DNA of 64,000 nucleotides from Amaurobius ferox (GCA_951213105.1 OX578134.1:137973793-138037792), one strand, 5' to 3'; counted from the stretch's first letter, positions 11,591 through 24,480 are shown. The notes: a model not told the origin generated them from the sequence alone. Numbers and translations are program-made.

Positions 11591-12593
11591 AGAAAATAAT
11601 TGGAGGTATGGTATTCTAGTACGTATTTATGTACCGTCAGACAAGTTTATAGACTCACCTGAATATTAAATCTCGTCAGAGATCTTAATTAAGTTTAATT
11701 TACATGCCGCCAAGCAAGTCAGTAAAATAATTTGAAATTTCGACGTAAAGTCTATGGTGAAGATATTTGGTTGAAGTCGGAGAGGAAACTAAAAGTATTA
11801 GCTATAAACTAATTGTAAGTAATTTGTAGTCCACTAAAAGCCCTGCAGGAGGATATATAATTGGATTTCGGTTCAGGTTCTTAGATTTAGAAATAGAGTG
11901 GTTATAATTTTGATATTTCAGTATTTTGAACTGTTTTGAAAAGGTGGTTCTAATTTTAGCATTTTAATATTTTGAACTATTTGAACATATCTGAAGAAGA
12001 CAAATCACCCACAAAAAATGTTTTATTCACGCCAAACAATTTCGACTCCATCAGACTGGAGACACTGCCGATTTTTTGCTTATGATGTGACTTATTATGC
12101 TTGTGAATCTAATGTATGGGAATATTAATTTATGAGAAAGTCTATAAGAGCCTGACATTCTACAGATATATAATAAATGGGACTTGGTAAATAAACTGCC
12201 AGACCATTTCAAACGATTTTGGACATCTTGCAGCTTTTAGGCATAGCTACACGAAAGACACGTCAAAGGCATTCCCATGCGCAAAAATTCAACTAAACAA
12301 ATTACTTCACGAAAACAATTAGTTTCAGCACAAAACAACATTATTCCCTCTGGTAAACACTCATGACATTTGAAGTGTCATGTATGTACAGACGTGCACT
12401 TATATAGATTTTTATCTAATTAAAAATACTTTATGAGACATCTATGGAAAAATAATTCCGTAGTTAGTAGGGTGGTTGTCACCAACTGCTTTGACGTGAA
12501 CAATGTCCCTGCTAAGGGTATATCCAACTAGTATCGGAGCGTTATGAAAAGTATAAACATTTTGACCTCTTGTATCTCCCAGCCTAATAGATA
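11591..12593. other. No recognised feature
   Basis: AT-rich; no exon or known repeat identified. Confidence 0.4.
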
Positions 12594-13592
12594 ACAAGAA
12601 CGATCAATCATGCCTAAAGCATTGATTATGAAACATTTTCTAACTGAAATTCAATTTTATTTAAACACCTCTAAAATTCGATACATTCAGCGCTGATATA
12701 TTTTAAATTATCACAGTACTATAATAATTTATTATATTTGAAAACTTAAGACTTCATCGAAAAAAATAAACTTTATTTAAATGACGTTATCATATAAATA
12801 AATAATATAAATCGTCTGGCTCTCTGTGTAAAGGTAATGAATATTTCATTCATATCACTTTTATTCTAGACTCCAGAGCTAAATAATTTTGCGTGAAAAA
12901 AAATCATCAATTCTTATACAACTGATCTTACAATCACTTGTTTACATTCTGCATCCATTAAAATTAGGCTTCGTTGTAGAAATAATCAAAGTTTGACGAG
13001 CATTTAAACTAAAATATATTGTAATTGCGTTGGCACAGAATATAGATGCACAGAAAATACAGGAAAATAAAGCAGTTTTAGAACGGGTGCAACACTAAAT
13101 ATAATTTTAAAAGAACTTTAAAACTCGCGATTTTTACACTGGAAAAAAAAGATGGATGCCATATATTATTTTAAAGTGGGTCAAGTGATATCTTCATATA
13201 ATATGGGTGTAATTAATATTTTAATTTTTATTTAAAAAACTACCGAACATATTTTGCTGAAATTTTTGCAATATATTTTATGAGGTAAGTTGAATATTTC
13301 CTAAAATTTGTGAAGCAATTTGTGTATTATAATTTTGCTTAAATTTTTTTTTGAAAAATTAGCTCTCATAGGGTTCAATGTATGTCACTTTTTCAACCCT
13401 GGTTCAATCCAAAATTAATTGAGTGATATTATTCATTTACATTCCCATATGCCCCACAGATTGTCTCAACAACATACTAAAATTTCATTTTGATAAAGTC
13501 ATTTTTACGACAGTTATCGTGTGAACGGACAGACAGATAGAATGAACGAAGTCATAAACACATTTCAATTATGTTAGAAAGTATTAAAAATT
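12594..13592 (-). mobile_element. DINE-like non-autonomous element, copy B
   Basis: Reverse-orientation copy of the family. It begins here with 'gatcaatcatgcctaaagca' (the hairpin end) and finishes with 'cggacagacagatagaatg' and 'aacacatttcaattatgtta' (the microsatellite and outer hairpin). The GTCT tract is short, and the copy is diverged. Confidence 0.65.
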
Positions 13593-14311
13593 AAAACAAT
13601 TTATATTTGTTTTGTCGTAAGTAGGGTATCATTCATGAATGTGCAAAATAAATTCAATGTTTTAATATTTTGAAATTTTTTTTTCGAAAGATATAAAATG
13701 GTTCGGTCGAGTTTTCGCTTCGAGTTCGTTTATTTGAATTTGAAATATATTTTAAACTATAGCAATAAGTAATAAAAGTGTTCAGTGGGATATTCAGTTT
13801 TTAAATCAATAATTTATTTTTATGAAGGTTTTATATTTTCTAAACAATCACATTGTGTCAGAATGAAAAACACATGTCAGAATGAAAATTTTTCGTATTC
13901 AAAGTTTCTAATGTTTAAATCTCGAAAACTAAAAGTGCTAGCTATAAATAGTAATTTCTAGTCCTTTGAAAACTCTACAAAGATATACAATTACATTTTG
14001 GTTCGACTACTTCGTTTTCATAATATAGTGGTTTTAATTTCGATATTTTAGCTACTAGGGGACTCCGTTCTCTGCTCCTTACGCTCGACAATAATTCACA
14101 CACAAAAGAAATTTTAATCCTCCAGTGCTGAGATAATAAACAGACAGGCAGAAGCACAACATATAAACAATTTATCGTTCTAGAAGCAACGTTACATAAA
14201 ATATTCTAAACGAAATATCATGGTTACATTAATTCAAGCAAATGAATTATTTGCAACTCTATTAAAATATTAATTCTAAAATGCTTATTAAACAAAATAT
14301 ATCGTCTGTAA
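13593..14311. other. No recognised feature
   Basis: Nothing supportable seen. Confidence 0.4.
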
Positions 14312-14535
14312 AGAACCTCGCTGCCTCAACCGGTAATTTAACCCCGGATCTCTGTATCAGAAAGCCGACGCTCTACCGTTGAGCTACTGGGGCGGAATTG
14401 TAAACTCTTATCGTCTGGGAGGACTCTGCATTCTCCACCTTCTAATGTCAGATTGGCGTACAACTGCCAATCTGATAGACCACCTCCTTCTAGTTTACCT
14501 CAGGATAGCCTCCTTCTAGTTTACCTCAGGATAAC
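14312..14535 (-). mobile_element. tRNA-derived SINE (family 2), copy 1
   Basis: On the minus strand it reads like a tRNA: box A-like 'tagctcaacggtagagcg', then a degraded box B near 'ggttaaattacc'. The same body ('actctgcatt', then 'cagattggcgtacaactg') recurs at 25735 and, truncated, at 26128. A 25-bp tail segment 'cctccttctagtttacctca' is duplicated in tandem at the 3' side. No functional tRNA can be folded from it because the acceptor stem is missing. Confidence 0.75.
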
Positions 14536-14546
14536 TCGACTTTTCG

Positions 14547-15290
14547 ATGGATCTACACGTTTCGAGATCTCTAGAATACGAAAAAACTATTTTTAGCGTG
14601 ACGTCTGTGTGTGTGTGTCTGTCTGTCTGTGCAATTTATGTATCCACTCTAACTAAAAAACTAATGGACCGAATTTCATAAATTTGGTATATACGTCATT
14701 TGGTGAGAACCTGGTGCTCATTAGTTTTTGGTAGGATTCGTACAAACAAAACCCGCCGGTTTTTGCTAAATGGTTCGCAAAAATTTCATGTATCCACTCT
14801 AGCTAAAATGCTAATTGACCAAATTTCATAAAATTTGGTAGATAAGTTACTCGTAGGATGCTCTAGTGCTGATTAGATTTGGGTATGATTCGGAAAAGAA
14901 CAACCTGCTTTTTTTTACGAAATGGCCTGCAAAAATTTCATGTATCCGCCCTAGCTAAAATGCTAATTGACCAAATTTCACAAAATTTGGTTGATAAGTT
15001 ACTTGTGGGACACTCTGGTGCTGATTAGACTTTGGTACGATTCGGAAAAGAACAATCTGCCTTTTTTACGAAATGGCCCGCAAAAATTTCATGTATCCAC
15101 CCTAGCTAAAATACTAATTGACCAAATTTCACAAAATTTGGTAGATAAGTTATTTGTGGGACACTCTGGTGCTGATTAAATTTTAGCACCATTCGGAAAA
15201 TAACAACCTGCATTTTTTTTACGATATTGCCCGCAAAAATCGCCAAAATTAAAAAAAACTACATGTTCTGAAATGTATGAATTAAATTCT
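14547..15290 (+). repeat. Interspersed repeat (family R) with a 151-bp tandem block
   Basis: Starts with 'gatggatctacacgtttcga' and 'aactatttttagcgtgacg', followed by a GT/GTCT tract, as in related copies at about 30480-31000 (minus), 36080-36395 (minus) and 55865-56400 (plus). Inside, the phrase 'tatccactctagctaaaatg' starts four units near 14638, 14788, 14939 and 15090, a period of about 151 bp. No protein is encoded by the unit; the ORF crossing it merely repeats. Confidence 0.75.
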
Positions 15291-16005
15291 TGTTTTATAC
15301 GCAATTTTTGACGAGGAAAAGAATATAACACACTCTTACATTTTAGAATTAACCGTTCTCAAGATATTTAAGATTTCTTGCATTTTTGTTACCTCGCTAA
15401 AAATGTCCAGTTACCAAATAAAACTAAAAATTAAATTAAAAATGCAAATTTAGTGTCATTTGCTGCAAATAAACTCAATTTAATGAATTATTTAATAAAT
15501 AAAAAAATATGAATTTGAGTCTGCAGGGAAAGTCATGTGCTGTCCACATCAGATTTTTATTTTAATGCAGCTGCAGAAGAAACCTCTATGGCACTAATCA
15601 ACAAACAATATAACGTTCGGGGTGATAAACCCCCTTTCATGGGATGGGCGGCTTTCGCTCTATTTTTGAGATACAGAAAAGGATCAACTACAAAACTGTA
15701 GAACGTTCCCAAATTAGTACAAAAATGTGTTTTTCCGACAGTAAAAGCTACATATAATTGTTCGAAAAATATTTTTAAAAGTATACCATTCTTTAAGCTG
15801 TTAAATCATCTGACAACAGATGTATAATAAGCGATTTAATAAATTTAGTTTAAAAGCTAACTATTTTATTAGGCGGACGATTTGTATGATATGGGTACTT
15901 GACGACGATTTGTATGATTTGTGTACTTGACGACGATTTGTAAACGATTTGTATGTTTGAACCATATCTACTATGCTTGTTTAGTAATGGATAACATTGC
16001 TAAAA
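15291..16005. other. Non-coding, short duplication
   Basis: A short duplicated phrase 'gacgatttgtatgat' occurs near 15883 and 15902. The segment at 15510 resembles one at 57310 ('ctgyccacatcagattttt'), suggesting another dispersed repeat. Otherwise nothing is recognised. Confidence 0.45.
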
Positions 16006-16104
16006 ATGATTCTTATTTTTGGAGAATGTAACCGGTATTCCAATGCAGACGAACGATTATACGCACAGCGTTTTGCTGCAATGCAAGGCATTCCATTCGT
16101 CTGA
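16006..16104 (+). pseudogene. Transposase N-terminal (DUF4817/HTH-like) fragment
   Basis: A 32-codon frame from ATG at 16006 to TGA at 16102-16104 reads MILIFGECNR, then ADERLYAQRFAAMQGIP. The pattern of G-E-C, A..LYA.RF and a following P matches the DUF4817 DNA-binding start of IS630/mariner-type transposases widespread in arachnids and insects. The catalytic part is absent. About 125 bp downstream the sequence 'aggcaccctgtataa' looks like a terminal inverted repeat end of such an element (TACAGGGTGCC on the other strand, next to TA), so this is an internally deleted or MITE-like relic spanning about 16006-16240. Confidence 0.55.
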
Positions 16105-16287
16105 GTACGTTAACGTTGCTTTATTTGGAGGGGGTATATTTAGAGTATATTCCCCAATTTTCAGACTTTTCTGTCTGACAAACAATTTTTTCGTCCTCGA
16201 GAAATTTCCCCTGATATGGACGTTTCTAGGCACCCTGTATAATTCTGGCTTTTCACATATTGTATCTACACGTAAAATTTCATATCA

Positions 16288-16583
16288 ATCTATGTTGAGA
16301 CCCAGGCCGTCCGACCTACCAGAAAGGTGTAAGGTAACTGTTCAGACGTCAGGGGAGTGCCACCCAATTTAGATCGGAACCCAGTGGGGGAGGCATCCAC
16401 AGGGATCGTACCCTCCTTTCCCTACCACGAACCTCTCGGAAAGACTTACGGACCACATGTTTGACGTAACGCGTACTTCGCTTGAACACGGCGGCAGTTT
16501 TGGCAATAGCGGGAATTGAACCTACCAAGTACAATTCCTACCGAGTACAATTCCCGCGCGCTAACCACTGGGCTACCGCGCCC
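16288..16583 (-). mobile_element. tRNA-derived SINE (family 1), minus-strand copy
   Basis: Reads in reverse from 'ttgagacccaggccgtccga' to 'ctaaccactgggctaccgcg', i.e. the tail end is at the left and the tRNA-like head at the right. Near full length; mildly diverged, with an 8-9 base stretch around 'ctaccaagtacaattc' duplicated in the head. Confidence 0.9.
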
Positions 16584-16619
16584 ATATCAATTTGTGTGCA
16601 TTTGGTCTTCAGTTATACC

Positions 16620-16893
16620 GTATTCACACACACACACACACACACATGCATTCACACACACCTCATACACCCTCACACATACACATGCACGCACACACAC
16701 CTCATACACCCTCACACACACATTCATCATACACCCTCACACACAAACACCTTATACAGCCTCACACACACACCCTCCCTCTCACGCACACACACACACA
16801 CACAGATACACACACACACACACAAGCACATATACACACACACACACACAAGCACATATACACACACACACACACAAGCACACACACACACAG
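16620..16893. repeat. CA-rich microsatellite
   Basis: Impure (CA)n with 'cctcatacaccctca' subrepeats and a 30-bp higher-order unit containing 'aagcacatatacacac' repeated three times at the right end. Three overlapping long ORFs here are low-complexity artefacts. Confidence 0.95.
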
Positions 16894-17552
16894 ATTTTAC
16901 TAAAGTGTTCCAAATAGGTCCAGTAAGTCTCGAAACGTGATTTTCTATTAAAATTTTGAATTCGATAATTTACCAGATAGCAGTACTCTTTCTGTACAAT
17001 AGTATAAGAAAGTAAAAATCAAGAATTATTTCCTGAATCTAGATCAGTGGGACATTAAAGATGAAGAAATTCTCGAACAATAAAAGTAAATTCTTATATC
17101 ATTTATTGGAAGCTCATAACATCTGGTTGTTGTGGCACCGTCGTCAATTACCTTGAATGATCGGACGGAAAACATATCCCTCGTTTCTTCCAGCTCCATT
17201 CCTCGCAATCAAAGATCATGATTCGGCTTATTTTAGCCCTCTAACTTCTGGTATACAAAGAAAGTATAAAAGACAAACGGTCCGTTCCATTTTTATTTTC
17301 CCTACAATACAAGTAAAGGTAGAGTAATATGACAGTTCCCAAAATGTGTAAAAATAGCTTGATAAAAGAAAATCTGATTCTCGATTTTTATTAGATGTGC
17401 AAATTTGAAGCATTCATGAATACAAATTCCACATATTTACTTTTGAAACAATATATAATAAAAGAAAATATTGTAAGGGGAGAGTCGAGGTCTGCTAGTA
17501 TGATTTTGTGATGGGGTAAAAATACGACTTCAGATTTTGATGGATTTATATA
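16894..17552. other. No recognised feature
   Basis: No supported gene or repeat copy. Confidence 0.4.
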
Positions 17553-18896
17553 TTTTTAACACTTTACAACAAAGTTGAAAAGTGTTTTTAACACTTTACA
17601 ACAAAGTTGAAAAGTGTTTATGACTTTGTTCATTCTGTCTGTCTGTCTGTCTGTCTGTCTGTCCGTTAGCACGATAACTGCCGTAAAAATGACTTAATCA
17701 AAATGAAATTTTAGTATGTTGTTCAGACGGTCTGTAGGACCTATGGGAATATAAATGAATAATATCACACAATTAGTTTTGGATTGAACCCGGGTTGAAA
17801 AAATGAAATACATTGAGCCCTATGGGACCTAATTTTTCTAACATTTTTTAAGCAGATTTAAAATTCACAAATTGCTTCGAAAATTTTAGGTAATAGTCAA
17901 ATTGTTCCATAAAATATATAAAAAAAAATTCAGCTAAATATATTCAGTAGTTTTTTAAATAAAAATTAAAATAATAATTACACATCTTATATGAAACGAT
18001 CACGTGACCATGATATGAAACGATCACATGACCCACTTCAAAATGAGATATGGCATCCATCTTGTTTCAAATTCGCGATTTTTAAAGTTCTTTTTAATTC
18101 ATATTGAGTGTTGTATCCATCCTAAAACTACTTTATTTCTGCTTAAATTCTGTGCATCTACATACTAAAACAACACAATGACAATATATTTGAGTTTAAA
18201 TTCTCATTCAAATTTGATTATTTCTACAATTAAGCCTATTTTTCACCTATGTAAAATGTAAACAGCAAAATATGTAGAATGAGTTGTATTAGAATTACTG
18301 TATTTCTTTAACACAAAATAATTCAGTCCATGGAGTCTGCATGGCTGATATGAATGAAATATTAATTGATTTTATAAACAGAAGGACGATATTTTTCGAT
18401 GAAGTTTTAAGCATAAAGCTTATGAATTGTAGCTCCATGGTCTTAATTTTTAAATAAAATAAATTATTATAGTATTGTGATGAATGAAATGAATGGGAGA
18501 AAGTTATGAATGAGATCCTGTTTTAATAGAGAGATCCAGGCGTGTTATTTTTTCTATGACGTCATTTGAATTAGTTTCAGTTGTTTTCGATGAAGTTTTC
18601 AAATATAATAAATCATCGTAGTATTATGATAGATTTAAAAATATTACCGTGGAATGTATTGCATTTTAGAGATATTTAAACCACGCAATTTATATTTCAA
18701 TGCCGTCTTTTGAATGAAGTTCATTTTTTTCAATGAAGGTTTAAGTTTTCAAATATAATAAATCAATGTAGTATCGTGATAAGTTTTAAAATATTACTGA
18801 GGAATGTATTGCATTTTCGACTTTTTTAAATAAAATTGCATTGAAGTTGGAAAGTGTTTCATAATCAATGCTTTAAGCATGATTGATCTTTCTTGT
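17553..18896 (+). mobile_element. DINE-like non-autonomous element, copy C
   Basis: Longest copy. The outer hairpin region is duplicated in tandem ('acactttacaacaaagttga' at about 17560 and 17591), followed by (GTCT)n at 17637-17662 and the conserved core. The right half also contains an internal duplication of the 'gaagttttcaaatataataa' segment (about 18590 and 18740). It ends in the 'aatcaatgctttaagcat' hairpin and 'gatctttctt'. Confidence 0.7.
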
Positions 18897-19029
18897 TAAA
18901 TACTCCGGCAGAGACGCTGCAATCACTTTTATTCGATTGGGCATAGTCACTTCACTATAGATAGACCTGTCGTGTACATTCGGAGACCTTGTTTTATAAA
19001 GTTATTGTGATGCTTAAGGGCATTTCCAG

Positions 19030-19032
<3 letters not shown>

Positions 19033-19080
<48 letters not shown>
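19033..19080. repeat. (TA)n microsatellite, left flank of Tc1-like element
   Basis: TA tract interrupted once by TGTA; abuts the left terminal inverted repeat of the Tc1-like element. Confidence 0.95.
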
Positions 19081-19081
<1 letters not shown>

Positions 19082-20158
19082 TCGTCAAAAGTGAAATTAC
19101 AACACAGTAAAGGAATGCACGTTGCCATATGCAACACAGTACCGGTAGAAGAGAGGGTTACATGCAAATGATTAAAAGAACAAACAAAGATATGCAAAAG
19201 AAACATGTTTATTCTGTAAATAATGTGGCCCCACGGGCAGCTAAACGGCTAGGCATACTATCGATGAGGCTATTAATGGTTGATTGAGGTAATCCTTGCC
19301 AAGCAGCGTCTATTGTGTCACGCAGTTAGTCTACGGTATGTACCGGTGGTCCCCGGTGCACCTAACGTCTGATGAGGGTCCACACGTGTTTAATAGGAGA
19401 GAGATCGGCGAGGTTGCCCGCAAGGAAAGGATGTGAATTCTGTTCAGCTATTGAGAATTTGCCGTGCGGTGTGGTATTGCCTTGCTGCAACACCGTGCCG
19501 AGGATAGCCTGCACCATTCCTCTACAGGCAGGAGTGCGATTCATCAGTAAACAATACCCGATGCCATTCATTGGTCCAGTTGCGATAACGACGACACCAG
19601 AGTCAGATGTGCATCCCTGTGTCGAGCGCTATGGCACCCCAGTGGCCGTCAACCGTCAGCGCAGCTGTACTTCATAGAACCTGTTGTGTATGGGTGCGCG
19701 CAGGTGACCGTGTCTCGATGACTGCTGGTCTGTAAGCCTGTTCGATCCATTCCCTCTTCGTGTTCTCTGATATTCCCGCGTCCATCGTGTCACACATCGC
19801 TGGATGGTATTCACGTCGTGCCCAATACACTTGGCAATTGCGCTCATTGACAAACCCACGTCCTGCAGCTCTAGGATATGGTCTCATTCCCCAGCCTTTA
19901 ACTGCTTGTATACAGCTCGCTGACGTCTTGGAAACATCGCTTCTTCACTTTTTCAAAGGTTCGTCTGCTGCAAATCGTCGCTGATAGCATTTACTGGACG
20001 AGCAGTCTGTTGGCCTTTATCACCCGAAGCTGGGTGTCACGTGACCCGATAGATACAAAAACTTAATCATTTACATATGATTCTCTCTTCCACCGCTACT
20101 GTGATTTGCGTATGGCTATGTTCATTCCTTCATGGTGTTGCAATTTCACTTTTGACAA

Positions 20159-20162
<4 letters not shown>
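19079..20162 (-). mobile_element. Tc1-like DNA transposon, inactive
   Basis: About 1.08 kb bounded by terminal inverted repeats: 'ctcgtcaaaagtgaaattac' at the left and its near-exact reverse complement ending 'cacttttgacaagtgta' at the right, with (TA)n on both sides as expected for a TA-targeting element. The minus strand encodes transposase pieces: an N-terminal helix-turn-helix segment (19656-19859, LSMSAIAKCIGHDVNTIQRC) and a C-terminal catalytic segment (19362-19571) containing LQQGNTTPH and LSPIKHVW. In active Tc1 transposases these are normally DNA-PH and SPIEHxW, so the second catalytic Asp reads Gly and the catalytic Glu reads Lys. Frames are also interrupted between the pieces. The element is dead but structurally almost complete. 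Confidence 0.9.

Positions 20163-20198
<36 letters not shown>
20163..20198. repeat. (TA)n microsatellite, right flank of Tc1-like element
   Basis: Alternating TA tract immediately following the right terminal inverted repeat. Confidence 0.95.
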
Positions 20199-20202
<4 letters not shown>

Positions 20203-21940
20203 TTTTAAACTTCACGGACAGGTGTTGTCGATCGATTTTGTGAAAGAAAGAGGCTCAGAGCCACTTAGCTTTAAAATTTTCTGTAACAGAAATTATTAAT
20301 TTTATGTTTGTAAATTTTTGTGCTGGAATTATATGGCATGGGGTCATATGTGTTTGATTCATCAAGTATCATCAATAATACGCCGGCAATATTACAATAA
20401 TTAAAATCTGAAATGTGAATTCTCTACATAGTTTTCTCATACATTTATGTTGAATATTTTTTACTTCTATTTGTTTCACAGTCAGTATTAGGTTAAAAGA
20501 AAACACAGATTGTTATGAGCCTTTCTAGGTAAGTTGTTCTTAAAAGAATTGAGACATTCATTTAAGATCAACTTTTAATATATTTTCTTTTAAGATCTTT
20601 TAAAAAGGATGATTGTTTGGCAACAGATCAACCAAGCCAATGCATCGGATATATTCAGCTGATTTATATGCTACATACTATTTTAATACCTTTTATATGT
20701 ATAACAAACTATTGCCTGCATACAACTAATCATCGTTCTGGGAGTTATCATTATTCTCCATATGAATAATCCTAAAAAAATATTAAATTTCGAATACATC
20801 GTTGTTTTTAAATCTTGAAAATAACAAAATATTCTATCTAGTTCTAGTTTTTTCACAATTGTATCGACACTTGAAATTGATTTATAATAGGAACATTCGT
20901 TCTTGAGTAGCATGACTACACCTTGCAGACACGCAAATATACATACGCACACATACAAACAAATATTCTTCCGAAGTGTGCTTAAAAAATCTGAAACCTT
21001 TTTCGGCAGAATTTTTAATTTGAAAGTTTTAGGAAATGCAATATTTTCTCTGTATCCATAGTATTCGAAATGTCTTTGAAATCGTAATCCAAACACTGTA
21101 ATGGGAGAAACCTAAAAAAATAATAGGAGCAAAAACTCGCCAATTATTGCACCATGTATTATCAGCGTCTAGCATCCGGTTTCTATGGTAACAACAGCTG
21201 AAAGCTCATGCTGGATTCATAATTTCTTTCCCATCTCTCTCGTTGAGATGAATTTTCAGGTGATAACTGGAAATACTATCATTCCCTTGAACCTGAAATG
21301 TTACTATTAAATTTCTACTTTCATTAATAAATACATAAATATGATTTTTATATTTAAATCTTACTACAATTACCATAAAAAATGGAGTAAATATGCAACT
21401 AAAAATTTAAATTATATTTTCCAAATATTCTTTCCTATAACATATACTATACGTAAAGGGGAAGTGTTGTAATTGGAATAAAATATTCTGACTTTCGAAT
21501 TATGATGCAATTACATATAATGAGTATCCTTGAATACGAATAATCTATTTTTAATTATATCTGTTTGTCTGTCTGTGTGTGAGTCTGTAGGTTGGATAAT
21601 TCTCGAACACATTGAGTGATATAAATGACATTTTTACGATTATTTCGAACGATAAACGTAAAAGACCTATTTTGGGTCAAAATGGTATATATATATTTAC
21701 TTTGTCATACTATTGAAAAGAAAAAGTATTGTTGTCTCAAAATGTTTCTTAAATTCGAAATTTCCGATTCGAAAGAGCACGTTTTAAAACACCATGAATA
21801 TATATCGAACACCTGTAAAAATGTTCTTTTTATTTGTATATATGTGTTTGAGGGCGTTTGTTTATGTCTGTGTGAACTTGTAACTCAAAAACGAATGCAT
21901 TTATTGTTATGTGTAGATACTTTATGTGTAGATACTTTAT
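20199..21940. other. No recognised gene
   Basis: Holds a 137-codon minus-strand ORF (20683-21096) and a 114-codon plus-strand ORF (21625-21969) without recognisable domains. The first overlaps a dispersed repeat edge and the second includes a GTCT microsatellite flank near 21560-21590, so neither is called as a gene. Confidence 0.4.
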
Positions 21941-22255
21941 GTAATACTTTTTGTAATTTATATGTTTAGAACATTAATTGTTCGATATTTAAGGTCTTTA
22001 TAACATTATGATCTATAGTAAAGCAGTGGTAATTCCCACAACAACTTATTAGTATAATCTATACTTGAAAATGTAGATACTTTGTAATGTTGAAAATGTA
22101 GACGTGCACAAACTTTACGTAATAATTTTTGTAATTAACATATTTAGACCATTGATTGTTTGATATTTAAGGTCTTAATAACATTAAGATCTATAGTGAA
22201 ACAATGGTAATTCCCATAACCATCATATTAGTATAGTCTATACGTGAAAATAATT
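21941..22255. repeat. 178-bp tandem duplication
   Basis: 'gtaatactttttgtaattta' at 21941 and its diverged partner at 22119, followed in both by 'tgatatttaaggtctt' or a variant and 'ggtaattcccacaac' or a variant, show two direct copies 178 bp apart. Confidence 0.8.
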
Positions 22256-23467
22256 GTGTGTACTATTCTATGGATGTAAAAAGTATTAAAACACCTTATA
22301 TGACTACAAATCAGCTGATTGCATCAAATTTTACTTCAATGTATTGGTGCCAACTTATAAAATAAATTGTTAAAGTTTTTTTTTTCAAGAAAATGTTAAA
22401 ATATTAGTTAATGAATAAAACGTTCTAAGAAGATACATTTTGCATTCTCATACTGATTAATATGCTTGTAAACTTAAACAATATGCAATATGAAATATAA
22501 AAAAGCCGAGTGGAATTTTTGACTCTTCGCGTTTTTTAAATATTGTTAGTCTATTATATTTACATGTTCTATATATATCTTATGAATTGTTGAAAAATAA
22601 AAGACAAAAAATATGCTGTCAGAATATCGAATTTTATTCGTACAAAATATTCTTTTTCTCGTATTCAATGAATAAACAAACTTTTATTTTGTTTTAACTC
22701 CAGCCTTTAAGCGATTTACTCTACATAAATTTTTAACGCCTTTGTTTTGGTATTTATTTTAACATCTTTCACTTTTCTTTCGAAAATAAATAGAAGTTGC
22801 TCTGTAAATGTGCCAAAGAGGAGGCGTTCGAGATAATAGTGAAGTAAGTTCTGTAAATGTTCTTAAGCATTCTGCACAAATAAAATTTGTTAGATTTATA
22901 TGTATAATTGAAAATTGTAATTCAGAGATAGAAAAACTCCATTCCTTATGCCAATTGTGGCCCTCCACATTATTTTATGTGATCTACGGGTGTTGCAAAA
23001 TAGTAGTAGTGCAAAAATAAAAATCAATACGATTTTTAAAAGAGAGATTGATATCTTTCTACATTTATTAAAAAAGTAAAATCCAGTTCAAATGCGAAAT
23101 ATCGTAGTTTAAAATATTGCTTTATATAGATAGATAGATGTACAATAGATAAATTCATTTATCTATTTTATGACATCTATCTACGGCATTTATCTATATA
23201 ATGGCATCTCCGTAACGTCTAGACCACCGGACAATAATTTGGAACTCGGTAAACACACACTTATTCTGAGTATCAAATGTTGAATATCTTAGCAAAAATA
23301 TGTTCTATCTATGTCATATTAATTCAGCATTTAAAAGGTTAAAATGTGTGTGTGTTACGATGTGTGTGATTCTTAATACTCAAAGGGGAATGTAATATAT
23401 CAAGAATTGCTGATAAGTCAAAAGCAGCGGTTTCAATAGGTGTTTTGGTAAACAATACTTATAGATT
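22256..23467. other. No recognised gene
   Basis: AT-rich. A GATA/TATC-type microsatellite with small palindromes lies at about 23127-23205. Nothing else supportable. Confidence 0.4.
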
Positions 23468-23752
23468 ACTTCTTCTTCGACCCATACCGTTCGACCTACC
23501 AGAAGGTGTAAGGTAATTGTTTGGACGGACTGGAAGTGCCACCCAATTTATACCGGAACCTAGTAGGAGTGGCATCCACAGGGACCATGCTTTCCTTCTT
23601 CTACAACCAACTTCTCGGAAGGACTTACGGACCCACATGTTAACGTGATCGTACTCCGCGTGAACACGGCGACAGTTTGGAAAAAGGCGGGAATCAAACT
23701 CGAGTCGTCCGAGTGCAATCCCCGCGCATTAACCACTGGGCTGTCGCGCCCT
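23468..23752 (-). mobile_element. tRNA-derived SINE (family 1), minus-strand copy
   Basis: Runs from tail 'cttcttcttcgacccatacc' to head 'ttaaccactgggctgtcgcg'. The box A region is on the right. Diverged, with several small indels; tail is (GAA)n on the element strand as in the 11029 copy. Confidence 0.88.
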
Positions 23753-24008
23753 CATATAGATTACTTGACAAGAATAAGAATATTTATTTTCTACTATTTT
23801 TTATGTTTTAGCTTTAAAAAACGGGCAATATCTCAATTGGTGCATGTTAAAGCTTTATACTGTTATCCGCTTTAAAATGAATATAATGCGTAATTATTGC
23901 CATATTTATTTTATTTTTAAATTATTTTTATTTTCGAAAAAAAAATGGCATAAAAGGATCTTCTAGTTGGCAATTGAAATGAGATTCAATGGGATTATCG
24001 ATTCAAAT

Positions 24009-24064
24009 CACACACACACACACATATACAGACACACACACATGTATATAATATATATATATAC
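24009..24064. repeat. Compound CA/TA microsatellite
   Basis: CA-rich repeats followed by an impure TA tract. A second TA tract lies at about 24296-24315. Confidence 0.9.
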
Positions 24065-24366
24065 CACGTGTAAAGCTTTAATGCTTGGATTTTATTTCAT
24101 TTTCTATTATCGATTCCTTTCCATTGATGTCTGTTGTTCGTCTTCAGCTTGATGACTAGAGGTTTGCATTTTACTTTCCACTTGATTGATGATTCTCTGT
24201 TTGATACTTTTTTATTTGTTAGGCATTTTTTAATGTTGGGGGTTTTTGAGTTGCAACTTCTTTCTATTCTATCATTGGATATTCAAACTATTATTTATAT
24301 ATATATATATATATAGTGCCACAAACCTCTGACCAATAAAGTATGTCTTCTTTAAATTTGAAGCCG

Positions 24367-24480
24367 GGTGTGTGGTATGAATGACTTTAGTTTGTCAGCA
24401 CACATTCTCGAAAAATTGTTGCATATGGCAAGTTTTTTTGCTGCCAGTGCAGTTATCAACTACTTCGTGTTGAAAAGTGA
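24367..24480 (+). pseudogene. Diverged relative of the short secreted-like ORF at 39740
   Basis: Around 24400-24465 the plus strand reads KIVAYGKFFCCQCSYQLL, which parallels QIVAHSKLSCCQYSYRLF in the ORF at 39740-39907; the nucleotide sequence aligns over roughly 90 bases with many substitutions. Here no in-frame signal-like start precedes it and a stop follows shortly, so it is either a decayed paralogous exon or part of an unclassified dispersed repeat. Confidence 0.4.

Noticed and set aside
14312..14420. tRNA gene
   Set aside because: Boxes are tRNA-like but the acceptor stem cannot form and the same body recurs elsewhere; it is a SINE head.
16482..16940. Long open frames (up to 152 codons) rich in His and Thr
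   Set aside because: They are translations of a CA microsatellite and exist in all three plus frames at once.
19369..19400. CTGATGA motif as a hammerhead core
   Set aside because: It lies within Tc1 transposase coding sequence and no stem I partner or GAAA block follows at the right distance.
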